A stretch of 5,034 nt of DNA from Clostridium sp. CAG:138 (GCA_000435055.1 FR879708.1:1-5034), one strand, 5' to 3'. Counted from the first letter of the stretch, positions 1 through 5,034 are shown. A program made the numbers and translations. The notes: generated by a model not told the origin, from the sequence alone.

Positions 1-2
1 CC

Positions 3-686
3 GCCGACGTCTACCTCTCAACCGGTCAGGGAGTGCTGGGGCATAACAGCTACGCCTATTGCCTGAATAATCCGGTGAACCTGACTGATGAGTTTGGGCT
101 ACGGGCAATTCCGTGGTACGCCCTTCCGGATTGGGGCTACATACACCGACAGGTTCAAGAACATTTAAGAATGATGTATGGATTTTGCCTTGAGGTTACG
201 GTAACACTACCGGGTGGAGCTATAGGCAGGATAGATTTATTGTCTCCAAATTATGAAGCATGGGAAGTCAAGCCTATCAACGCGAAAGCTGATGGCATAT
301 GGCAGCTGAAAAAATATTGCACGGGCACATTGAGCAACGGGGCAAAGCCAACTCCCGGTCCTATGTTGGAGAATGGAAGTTTTGTTACAGCGGATGGTAT
401 GTTTACTGTTGAATATTGGTTTAGGGAAGGCGGGTTGATTGAATATTCGTTTGACATAGTAGAAGGGTGCAGAGTTCCTGTGACTGTCCCTGTCACTGAA
501 CCGGACAAGGATGAGATTGAGAATCCTTCATTATATAAAAATCGGTTGCACCCGCCAATTCCGGCAATGCTTTGCGATAAAGCACTACAATATTCCTATT
601 TGGGAATTGGACTGTTCTGTGGGTTTGCTTTTGGCGTCTGCAAATTAAAACATGGAGACGGACATATACATCAATTTATAAAATAA
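3..686 (+). CDS. Rhs-family toxin, 3' end: core tail plus REase-like C-terminal toxin domain (5' partial)
   Basis: This is the end of a much larger rhs gene; the frame is open from the window's left edge, so the GTG at 33 is an internal Val codon rather than a start. The first ~32 residues (ADVYLSTGQG, then NSYAYCLNNP to DEFG) match the end of the Rhs repeat-associated core, which normally closes with a DPxG-like motif where the variable toxin tip begins. The tip has an IHRQVQ helix, then GRIDLL, then EAWEVKP about ten residues later, then QLKKY. This Asp...Glu-x-Lys arrangement is typical of PD-(D/E)XK nuclease folds, so a DNA- or RNA-cleaving toxin is inferred. With the GTG at 33 counted as residue 1, the candidate catalytic residues are D68, E78 and K80. 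Residues ~187-204 are a hydrophobic, Gly/Phe-rich stretch, followed by a short His-containing tail. The immunity-like gene starts 12 bases after the stop. The Rhs assignment is firm; the nuclease class is inferred from motifs only. Confidence 0.85.
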   Translation, partial: ADVYLSTGQGVLGHNSYAYCLNNPVNLTDEFGLRAIPWYALPDWGYIHRQVQEHLRMMYGFCLEVTVTLPGGAIGRIDLLSPNYEAWEVKPINAKADGIWQLKKYCTGTLSNGAKPTPGPMLENGSFVTADGMFTVEYWFREGGLIEYSFDIVEGCRVPVTVPVTEPDKDEIENPSLYKNRLHPPIPAMLCDKALQYSYLGIGLFCGFAFGVCKLKHGDGHIHQFIK

Positions 687-690
687 GGAG
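686..690 (+). promoter_or_regulatory. Ribosome binding site of the putative immunity gene
   Basis: AGGAG starts on the last base of the upstream rhs stop codon and sits 8 bases before the ATG at 699. The tight spacing indicates that toxin and immunity genes are co-transcribed and probably translationally coupled. Confidence 0.75.
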
Positions 691-698
691 AAAACGGT

Positions 699-1103
699 AT
701 GACATTACTTGCTTTTGCCAAGGCAATGCTTGGGGACCAACTTGCGAAATACGGATTTGAACACAGGCGCAACACGACCTGGGTCAAGGTTTCGGATGAA
801 GGCATCTATTTTGCCGTTAGTTTCAAAAAGCATAAGTTTTATGATGATTATTGTGTAAGAATATTTTTTAACATACAGCCGGTGTTTTCAAAGCTCTATA
901 ATTATGAGTATAGGTTAGGTGATTGGTATGATTATATGTATGAGGCCGGATTGATACCTTCAGAATTCGCAAACCGGGTTCATGCGCACGAACCTTTAAT
1001 GATGGTAGAAGAAACCGATACGAGATACGAAAGCATGCTTGAAACGGGAAGAATTTTGTTTTCTGCAGTTCTTGAACGGCTCCTTGTGAGTGTGCATGAT
1101 TAG
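699..1103 (+). CDS. Putative immunity protein, N-terminal part (DUF4304-like), truncated by a tandem duplication
   Basis: This 134-residue protein starts 12 bases after the Rhs toxin and has a good Shine-Dalgarno sequence. Its N-terminal pattern (a first helix, KYGFEHRRNTTWVKV, then alternating strands up to VRIFFNIQPVF) resembles DUF4304-type proteins, which occur beside polymorphic toxins as likely immunity proteins. The resemblance was judged by eye and is tentative. Position directly after the toxin tip is the main reason for the immunity call; it would neutralise the cognate toxin in the cytoplasm. The ORF ends in LERLLVSVHD and a TAG within a tandem repeat. The second repeat copy carries the same LLVSVHD reading in the frame that continues for another ~147 residues. 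The intact ancestor was therefore probably a protein of about 281 residues, of which this is the first half. Whether the 134-residue product still works is unknown. Confidence 0.7.
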   Translation: MTLLAFAKAMLGDQLAKYGFEHRRNTTWVKVSDEGIYFAVSFKKHKFYDDYCVRIFFNIQPVFSKLYNYEYRLGDWYDYMYEAGLIPSEFANRVHAHEPLMMVEETDTRYESMLETGRILFSAVLERLLVSVHD

Positions 1104-1135
1104 TTCTTGACCCGCTCCTTGTGAGTGTGCATGAT
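1067..1135 (+). repeat. Tandem direct repeat, 2 x 34 bp with a 35-bp period, breaking the immunity gene
   Basis: Copies lie at 1067-1100 and 1102-1135. They share a first block AGTTCTTGA and a last block of 22 identical bases (GCTCCTTGTGAG... to ...GCATGAT). Only two mismatches occur, in the middle triplet (ACG versus CCC), so 32 of 34 positions match. The period of 35 is not a multiple of three, so it shifts the frame and brings in the TAG at 1101-1103. Deleting one unit joins the flanking ORFs without a stop codon. Confidence 0.95.
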
Positions 1136-1579
1136 ATGGACAGCTGTTATGCCGCCAATTTTGAATTGAATTATATTGCATATAAACGTATTAGGGATAT
1201 TAAAGCTAAAACTGATACGCGTGCGGAAATGAAAAACTACGATCGTTCGAGCTATAATATGATATACACTCAAAATACATTTCCGATGGTTCTATGTCTT
1301 TGTAAAGCTAAGAGGTATTCCGATGCATTGAAGCTGCTTCAGAATTGCGGAAAAATGAGCTCCATTTGTTTTGAAGAGGGCAGTATAACACTTGGAAAAT
1401 TTTGTGAAGAAGTCTGGAAGACCGAGGGTTATAAGTTGTGGTATATTGAAAGACTTGAAAAAGGTAATTACTCGGAAATAGAGGGTAATATGAAGGTATG
1501 GTACGAACATAACTCTGAAGAATTAAAGAAAAAATACGGACTCAGTGTAGAGTACGAATTCGAAGCGGTAGAGAGGTGA
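1121..1579 (+). CDS. C-terminal part of the split immunity-like gene (probable pseudogene fragment)
   Basis: Up to 152 residues can be read from a GTG at 1121, or 147 from the ATG at 1136. Neither has a convincing ribosome binding site, which argues that this is the detached 3' half of the gene beginning at 699. The first codons, VSVHD, duplicate the last residues of the upstream ORF, and the next codons (MDSCYAANFELNY) follow that reading directly once one repeat unit is removed. The segment is mostly helical and charged, with motifs such as CKAKRYSDALKLLQNCG and KLWYIERLEKGN; I recognise no catalytic site. It ends with EAVER and a TGA one base before the next ATG, which suggests tight coupling to the following gene. 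If it is translated at all, this would be by reinitiation. Function unknown; probably part of an immunity protein. Confidence 0.55.
   Translation: MSVHDMDSCYAANFELNYIAYKRIRDIKAKTDTRAEMKNYDRSSYNMIYTQNTFPMVLCLCKAKRYSDALKLLQNCGKMSSICFEEGSITLGKFCEEVWKTEGYKLWYIERLEKGNYSEIEGNMKVWYEHNSEELKKKYGLSVEYEFEAVER
1571..1578 (+). promoter_or_regulatory. Ribosome binding site for the 1581 reading frame
   Basis: GAGAGGTG lies directly before the ATG at 1581 and overlaps the TGA of the preceding ORF. It supports 1581 as the true start of the next gene, rather than the internal ATG at 1712, which has no good Shine-Dalgarno sequence. Confidence 0.5.
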
Positions 1580-1580
1580 A

Positions 1581-1757
1581 ATGGAATACTATGAAAAGAA
1601 TACTTTCTTTAATGCTTTTATTGATTGTTTTACGGGATGCAGTAATGTCCTAAACAGTGATAGACCGAATGAGGATGATATTATGGGGGATGTTTATATT
1701 ACTGAAATAGAATGTGTGGTACAGAGTGGGAACAAATTCAGTTTCCTATTGACTTGA
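1581..1757 (+). pseudogene. N-terminal part of a frameshifted small acidic protein
   Basis: Reading from the ATG gives MEYYEKNTFFNAFIDCFTGC and continues through GDVYITEIEC, then drifts into an unlikely tail and stops after 58 residues. The start is well supported by GAGAGGTG just upstream. The frame meets a TGTGTG run at 1713-1718. Removing one TG there switches reading into the long ORF that ends at 2032 and gives TEIECGTEWEQIQFPIDLN without interruption, for a total of about 149 residues. I therefore treat this and the ORF at 1712 as one gene broken by a dinucleotide insertion. Function is not recognised; its place behind a toxin/immunity pair makes a second immunity protein the best guess. 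Confidence 0.5.
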
Positions 1758-2032
1758 ATGAAGATGTCTTGGAAGAAATTAAGCCAATTGAGACGGACCG
1801 GAGTGCAATAGAGGTTGCCGCGGCAATAATTGAAAAACTTCACGAAAGAAGAGAATTTTCCGATTATACATTGATTTCAGTTATTCATTCGACGGAAGAC
1901 GATGTGTGGCGTTTCGAATATTCAATTGATCAACGAAATATGGATGTTGACGATTTAATTGATTGCGGGTGTTTATATGTTGCAATTGATGGAGCGGAAG
2001 GAGAATTGATTAAAGCTTGGCTTGAGGAATAG
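1712..2032 (+). CDS. Small acidic protein, C-terminal part of the frameshifted gene (possible immunity protein)
   Basis: This ORF gives 106 residues, beginning MCGTEWEQIQFPIDLNEDVL and ending in LIKAWLEE. It is strongly acidic and looks like a compact alpha/beta fold with one clear helix (residues ~31-47, AIEVAAAIIEKLHERRE). Small acidic proteins next to Rhs tips are commonly immunity proteins, but I recognise no family. No good Shine-Dalgarno sequence precedes the ATG at 1712, whereas 1581 has one, so the native protein probably began at 1581 and was cut by an extra TG at 1713-1718. The base composition is AT-rich, like the toxin and first immunity gene and unlike the Rhs core and mobile element around it, as expected of a transferred cassette. 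The last bases overlap the start of the orphan Rhs fragment's open frame, which indicates a cassette junction at about 2025-2035. Confidence 0.6.
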   Translation: MCGTEWEQIQFPIDLNEDVLEEIKPIETDRSAIEVAAAIIEKLHERREFSDYTLISVIHSTEDDVWRFEYSIDQRNMDVDDLIDCGCLYVAIDGAEGELIKAWLEE

Positions 2033-2490
2033 AGTATCAAAACGCGCAGGGCGATATAGTCAAGCTGATTGATAAAACCGGCTCAACGGTAGTAGAGTAT
2101 AACTACGATACTTGGGGCAAGCTGCTGTCAACGACCGGTTCGCTTGCAGAAACCTTCGGCGCGGAACAGCCCTTCCGCTATAGGGGTTACGTATATGACG
2201 AGGAGACAGGTCTCTACTATGTATCCAGCCGTTATTATGATCCTGAGATTGGGCGGTTTATTAACGCAGATTCACAGCTGAATCAAAAAGATGGTATATT
2301 GGGATACAATATGTTCGCATATTGCCACAACAATCCCATTATGTATTCTGATCCAACGGGACATTCTATAACATTAGCCTGCATTATTATTGGCGCAGTA
2401 ATTGGTGCTGTAGCAGGCGGATGTGCAGGAGCTTATGTTTCTAAAAAACAAACCGGAAAGGTTTGTCCGTGCGGTTTAGGGATAGTGTAA
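2026..2490 (+). pseudogene. Orphan Rhs core fragment with short hydrophobic tip (5' truncated, start-less)
   Basis: The frame is open after a TGA at 2023-2025 but has no start near its left end. It encodes EYQNAQGDIVKLIDKTGSTV, a YD-repeat unit (YNYDTWGKL), FRYRGYVYDEETGLYYVSSR, RYYDPEIGRFINAD and AYCHNNP...SDPTG. These are the hallmark segments of the Rhs repeat-associated core. After SDPTG comes a tip of only about 42 residues: a Gly/Ala-rich hydrophobic helix (LACIIIGAVIGAVAGG), then YVSKKQTGKV and a short odd tail CPCGLGIV before the stop. No toxin domain remains. The 32-residue core end matches that of the upstream rhs (15 identical positions by my count) but the tips differ. This fits a displaced rhs tip left behind when a newer toxin/immunity cassette was inserted upstream. 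An internal ATG at 2299 could give 63 residues but has no strong ribosome binding site. Expression as a protein is doubtful. Confidence 0.8.
2448..2466. repeat. Short palindrome at the end of the orphan rhs tip
   Basis: Perfect 7-bp arms ACAAACC (2448-2454) and GGTTTGT (2460-2466) flank the spacer GGAAA. The palindrome sits in the TGKV codons, just before the tip departs from what Rhs tips usually look like. A role as a recombinase attachment or junction site is speculative. Confidence 0.35.
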
Positions 2491-2503
2491 ATCTCTAAAA
2501 AGG

Positions 2504-2544
2504 AGACGGCATAGTTTACAGCAATGTAGGCTATGCCGTCTTTT
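2504..2544. terminator. Long hairpin, probable (bidirectional) terminator between rhs fragment and recombinase
   Basis: AGACGGCATAG (2504-2514) pairs perfectly with CTATGCCGTCT (2531-2541). As + strand RNA the stem continues through two U-G pairs and TACA/TGTA to close on a GCAA tetraloop, a 17-bp stem with a GNRA loop. A T run (2541-2544) follows on the + strand. On the - strand the outer 11-bp stem is followed by CCTTTTT, so it can also end the recombinase transcript. The recombinase stop codon (complement of 2531-2533) lies inside the stem. Confidence 0.75.
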
Positions 2545-4180
2545 CTTGCGCTTCAACGGGGATTTCAACAGCCCCGATGAAATTCCAGTAGATGACTATT
2601 GTTTGCTTTTTCGTGCGTGTGCCAGGGACCTTCTCTGGCTTGAGGACCTCTATCTTCTCCACGAAGGACCGGATGATCTCAGCGGTTAGTTCCGTGATGT
2701 CCGTGTACTTGCGCACCATACCGAGGAAGGAGTCTACATTCAGCCGTTGTTCCTTTGAGGCGTCAATGAACTCGGTAAGCTCGGCTTTACGGCTTTCCAG
2801 CTGATTCTGCTCGGCCTCATAGGAGGCGGACAGCTTGGCAAAACGCTCATCGCTGATCTTGCCCTCCACATTATCCTCGTAGAGACGCTGAATGATGCTA
2901 TCCAGCTTGCCGATGCGCTCCTCTGCCTGTTCAAGCTCACGGGTGCTGTCGCGGAGCTGCCGGGTCAGTTCTTTTTCACTGTGCCGTGTGACCAGCTGAA
3001 TGAAATCTTCCTCATGCTCACGGGCATAGGCAGTGATGAGCCGAAGTTCCCGGAGTAGAATTTCTTCCACCTGAACATTGTGAATCTGGTGCGGAGTACA
3101 CATTCCTTTATGCTTGCGGTACTTGGCGCAAATGAAAATCTCCTGCTCGTGCGTCCAGCCCCGGTGACGGACCTGATACAGCTTTGAGCCGCAATCGGCG
3201 CAGAACAGCATACCGGACAGGATCGGCATCTCGCCCATCGGTGTAACACGCCGTCTGCCTTCACGGATACGCTGGACAATATCGAAGCTCTCCTGATCGA
3301 TGATGGCTTCGTGTGTGTTCTCGAACACGGCCCATTCGGACGGATCGTTTGCTAGCTTCTTCTTGTCCCGGAAGGATTTCGTTCGAGTTTTGAAATTGAC
3401 CGTATGGCCGAGATATTCCTGCCTCGTGAAAATCCGGGTGATCGTGGTGTCATCCCATCCGTAAGGGCTGTGACCGTCTGACCGGGCCGGGAGCGTGATG
3501 CCGAGTCGCTTTGCGTGATAGATCGGGATCTCAATCTGCCGCTTCTCCAAAATAGATGCGATTTGTGAGGGACCATAACCGGCGATGCACAGCCGGAATA
3601 TCTCCCTTACCACCTCTGCAGCCTCTTCGTCCACGATCCAGTGGTTTTTATCCTCCGGGTCCTTCAGATAGCCGTAAGGTGGATTGGTGCAGAGCGGCTT
3701 GCCGGAATTGCCCTTCGCCTTGAACACAGCCTTTATTTTCCGGCTGGTGTCTTTGGCGTAGAACTCGTTGAAAATGTTGATGAAGGGCGTCATGTCGTTT
3801 TCCGTGCCGTTGATACTGTCCACGCCGTTGTTGATGGCGATGAAGCGGATGTCGTGGGCCGGGAAAAGCATCTCCGTGTACATACCGACCTGAAGGTAGT
3901 CCCTTCCGAGGCGGCTCATATCTTTCACAACTATCGTAGCTATCTCTCCGTTCTCGGCCATGGCTTCCATTTCGCGAAACGCGGGACGGTCGAAGGTCGT
4001 GCCGGAGTAGCCGTCGTTTACGAAGAACTTGGGATGCAGCAGCCCGTTCTTCTTGGCGTATGCCTGTAATATCTCCTTCTGGTTGGAGATGGAGTTGCTT
4101 TCGCCCTCCCTGCCGTCGTCCTGACTGAGACGGCAATACAGGGCCGTTATCTTTTCCTGCCCGGATGATTTGTTTTTCAT
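2531..4180 (-). CDS. Large serine recombinase (TnpX/TndX-like site-specific recombinase)
   Basis: This 549-residue protein should catalyse excision and integration of the mobile element by double-strand cleavage through a 5'-phosphoserine link. The resolvase-type catalytic domain spans residues ~12-155: YCRLSQDD holds the likely nucleophile S19 with R17, and DMSRLGRD (~87-94) carries the conserved arginines. A recombinase DNA-binding domain follows (~165-310, starting at NPPYGY). Then comes a zinc ribbon with C327, C330, C351 and C361, a Glu/Lys/Leu-rich coiled coil at ~400-475, and a DUF4368-like C-terminal tail. The length is normal for the family and all key motifs are intact, so it is probably active. 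I chose the ATG at 4180 because AAGGAG lies 4 bases upstream; an in-frame ATG at 4204 would add 8 residues but lies only about 9 bases from the predicted transcription start and lacks a ribosome site. It follows TnpW-like and ParB-like genes on the same strand, as at the end of many Clostridia integrative elements. Confidence 0.95.
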   Translation of the reverse strand: MKNKSSGQEKITALYCRLSQDDGREGESNSISNQKEILQAYAKKNGLLHPKFFVNDGYSGTTFDRPAFREMEAMAENGEIATIVVKDMSRLGRDYLQVGMYTEMLFPAHDIRFIAINNGVDSINGTENDMTPFINIFNEFYAKDTSRKIKAVFKAKGNSGKPLCTNPPYGYLKDPEDKNHWIVDEEAAEVVREIFRLCIAGYGPSQIASILEKRQIEIPIYHAKRLGITLPARSDGHSPYGWDDTTITRIFTRQEYLGHTVNFKTRTKSFRDKKKLANDPSEWAVFENTHEAIIDQESFDIVQRIREGRRRVTPMGEMPILSGMLFCADCGSKLYQVRHRGWTHEQEIFICAKYRKHKGMCTPHQIHNVQVEEILLRELRLITAYAREHEEDFIQLVTRHSEKELTRQLRDSTRELEQAEERIGKLDSIIQRLYEDNVEGKISDERFAKLSASYEAEQNQLESRKAELTEFIDASKEQRLNVDSFLGMVRKYTDITELTAEIIRSFVEKIEVLKPEKVPGTRTKKQTIVIYWNFIGAVEIPVEAQEKTA

Positions 4181-4194
4181 ATGGCTCCTTTCCA

Positions 4195-4237
4195 CATCGG
4201 GCACAGTAAAGGCATAATTATGTTACCATGCCCGATG
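4195..4237. repeat. Operator-like composite inverted repeat upstream of the recombinase
   Basis: Perfect 9-bp arms CATCGGGCA (4195-4203) and TGCCCGATG (4229-4237) enclose a second matched pair, GTAA (4206-4209) and TTAC (4223-4226), all centred at 4216. The interior also holds the 10-bp palindrome CATAATTATG (4213-4222). The repeat overlaps the predicted recombinase promoter. An operator for a repressor, a recombinase accessory site or a leader hairpin are all possible. Confidence 0.7.
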
Positions 4238-4248
4238 ACCGATCTCAA
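4220..4248 (-). promoter_or_regulatory. Predicted sigma-A-type promoter for the recombinase
   Basis: On the - strand, TTGAGA (complement of 4243-4248) is followed after 17 bases by TAACAT (complement of 4220-4225). This is an acceptable -35/-10 pair with ideal spacing. Transcription would start near 4213, leaving a leader of about 33 bases that carries the AAGGAG before the ATG at 4180. One arm of the inverted repeat lies between the -35 and -10 boxes, so a bound protein would block this promoter. Confidence 0.5.
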
Positions 4249-4255
4249 ATATACG

Positions 4256-4450
4256 TCAGTCCGGAAGCAAAAGTTTTTTCAGCTGCTCGAATACGCTCTG
4301 TTTGCCTGAAGGGTCAAAATGAGTAGTTACGGTATAGACAGTTCCGGCTGCCTTAATGGAAAACTCCGTCTGCGAATTTGCTTCCTCAAGACTTTCAAAC
4401 GGCAGGATCGCCGGCAGCGGCGTATCCTTTGCGTCGTTATCTTGCTTCAT
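4256..4450 (-). CDS. Small transposon-encoded TnpW-like protein
   Basis: A 64-residue protein from the ATG at 4450. Its C-terminal half (FSIKAAGTVYTVTTHFDPSG, then a helix ending in LKKLLLPD) has the pattern of TnpW-family proteins: a short strand pair ending in an HF motif, then a terminal helix. These proteins are encoded next to recombinases in Tn4451-type and related Clostridia elements, and their biochemical role is not established. The start is chosen because AAGGAG lies 10 bases upstream; an in-frame ATG at 4495 would add 15 residues inside the upstream gene without a ribosome site. It overlaps the end of the ParB-like gene by 14 bases, so the two are probably translated together. The N-terminal third (DAKDTPLPAI) looks disordered. 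The recombinase promoter begins just after its stop codon. Confidence 0.7.
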   Translation of the reverse strand: MKQDNDAKDTPLPAILPFESLEEANSQTEFSIKAAGTVYTVTTHFDPSGKQSVFEQLKKLLLPD

Positions 4451-5034
4451 CGCTATTACGCTCCTTTCGCCTGAGATAATCCGAATAGTGTTCACAGGCC
4501 TTGCGGATAAATGCCTTCATCTCGGATGGAGTACCATTGGGAACGTAACCGCGAAGCTCGTCGGCTGAGATGCTTACCTTTTCCTTCTGATTCGGCTTTT
4601 CCTCCGCCATGATCTTATCGATCATTTCCTCGCTGATGTAACCGTTGTTCACGGCCTTGTGCATCCGGCAGGCCTGGGCATACGAGGGAGTGCAGTCGTT
4701 CAGATCAATAGCAGTCATGAGCGCCGCCTGCAAATCGCTGTCGAGGAAAGACAGCTCAACGCCGACGGAAAACGCGATACGCCCGTCATCGACCATATCG
4801 AGCAAAGCGGGGATAAGGTGAGTGAGGCGGATATAGCGCTGCACCTGCCGTCCGCTGTCGGTATCCGAAACCATATCCGCGCTTTCGGGATTGCGACTGC
4901 TTAACTTCCCGACAAGTTGGCGGGAAGTTGGATCGTCGGTCTGTGGGACAACTTGTCCCGAAGATAAATCTGTCCTTCGGCCCTGTCGGGAAATAGCCTC
5001 AAGCTTCAGCTTGTACGCAAACGCCTTTTCGCTC
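4437..5034 (-). CDS. ParB/RepB/Spo0J-like DNA-binding protein, C-terminal part (5' end outside window)
   Basis: The frame is open to the right edge of the window, giving about 198 visible residues; the ATG at 4874 is internal. The visible part begins EKAFAYKLKLEAISRQGRR, typical of the region entering the helix-turn-helix of ParB-like proteins. A Ser/Gln-rich linker follows (LSSGQVVPQTDDPTSRQLVG). Next comes RQVQRYIRLTHLIPALLDMV and GRIAFSVGVELSFL, the hallmark of the ParB-like proteins carried by Clostridia conjugative elements. The tail is charged and helical (MKAFIRKACEHYSDYLRRKE). The N-terminal ParB nuclease-like/CTPase domain would lie outside the window. On a mobile element such a protein may aid partition of the excised circle or regulate element genes by binding specific sites. 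It is the first of three same-strand genes leading to the recombinase. Confidence 0.88.
   Translation of the reverse strand, partial: SEKAFAYKLKLEAISRQGRRTDLSSGQVVPQTDDPTSRQLVGKLSSRNPESADMVSDTDSGRQVQRYIRLTHLIPALLDMVDDGRIAFSVGVELSFLDSDLQAALMTAIDLNDCTPSYAQACRMHKAVNNGYISEEMIDKIMAEEKPNQKEKVSISADELRGYVPNGTPSEMKAFIRKACEHYSDYLRRKERNSDEAR
4903..4959. repeat. Cluster of perfect inverted repeats inside the ParB-like gene
   Basis: AACTTCCCG (4903-4911) and CGGGAAGTT (4921-4929) form a 9-bp inverted repeat around a 9-base loop. A second palindrome, GGGACAA-C-TTGTCCC, lies at 4945-4959. The loop of the first contains ACAAGTTG, whose complement CAACTTGT recurs at 4949-4956. All fall in the low-complexity linker of the protein. 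They could be ParB binding sites or simply a by-product of repetitive coding sequence. Confidence 0.5.

Noticed and set aside
33..35. GTG at 33 as a gene start
   Set aside because: The frame is open to the window edge and the residues before it (ADVYLSTGQG) continue the Rhs core, so it is an internal codon.
2496..2526. AAAAAGGAG followed by an ATG at 2524 as a small gene
   Set aside because: The ATG is followed at once by TAG, the spacing to the AGGAG is about 20 bases, and the sequence is part of the terminator hairpin.
3641..4069. A 142-codon + strand ORF opposite the recombinase
   Set aside because: It is an antisense shadow of the recombinase catalytic domain, whose frame has clear family motifs; there is no ribosome binding site or recognisable domain.
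3648..4136. A 162-codon - strand ORF in another frame of the recombinase
   Set aside because: It is an out-of-frame reading of the recombinase gene, rich in Arg/Gln/His, with no plausible protein features.
4181..4204. The ATG at 4204 as recombinase start
   Set aside because: It sits inside the inverted repeat, about 9 bases from the predicted transcription start and without a Shine-Dalgarno sequence. The ATG at 4180 has AAGGAG just upstream and matches the usual family N-terminus.
4659..4904. An 81-codon + strand ORF opposite the ParB-like gene
   Set aside because: It is antisense to a gene with recognisable ParB-like motifs and has no independent support.
1..5034. CRISPR arrays, tRNA or rRNA genes, and IS elements with terminal repeats
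   Set aside because: I looked for regularly spaced repeats, tRNA-like cloverleaf signatures and DDE transposase motifs and saw none. The only mobile-element enzyme is the serine recombinase.

Overview
The window suggests a Gram-positive Clostridia-type bacterium, for example a gut Lachnospiraceae or Oscillospiraceae relative. The reasons are a TnpX/TndX-like large serine recombinase with a long C-terminal extension, a TnpW-like small protein, strong AGGAG ribosome binding sites, and an Rhs-type polymorphic toxin locus. This assignment is inference from gene families; no taxonomic marker is present.

The left half (1-2490, + strand) is the tip of an Rhs/YD-repeat polymorphic toxin locus. It opens inside the end of an rhs gene: the last part of the Rhs core (AYCLNNP...DEFG) followed by a C-terminal domain with a restriction-endonuclease-like motif (GRIDLL, then EVK). 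Immediately downstream, with a good ribosome binding site, is a putative immunity gene. It is split by a 35-bp-period tandem duplication: removing one unit joins the ORFs at 699-1103 and 1121-1579 into one protein of about 281 residues. A second small acidic protein gene follows (1581-2032), itself split by what looks like one extra TG in a TGTGTG run. Next comes a start-less orphan Rhs core fragment (2026-2490) ending in a short Gly/Ala-rich hydrophobic tip without a toxin domain. It resembles a displaced older toxin cassette.

The right half (2531-5034, - strand) is the end of a mobile element, probably an integrative conjugative or mobilisable element. Reading leftwards it holds the C-terminal half of a ParB-like protein (running off the window), a small TnpW-like protein, and a 549-residue large serine recombinase. 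The recombinase has its own promoter inside a symmetrical operator-like inverted repeat. A long hairpin, probably a terminator, separates the two halves and lies at the recombinase stop codon.

The likely history is a toxin/immunity cassette placed in front of an older rhs tip, decay of the immunity-like genes, and insertion of the mobile element in or next to the orphan rhs tip. The precise element boundary cannot be fixed from this window. Every gene here belongs to a known type of system. The least ordinary features are the repeat-mediated break in the immunity gene, the TG-run frameshift, and the operator-like repeat at the recombinase promoter.
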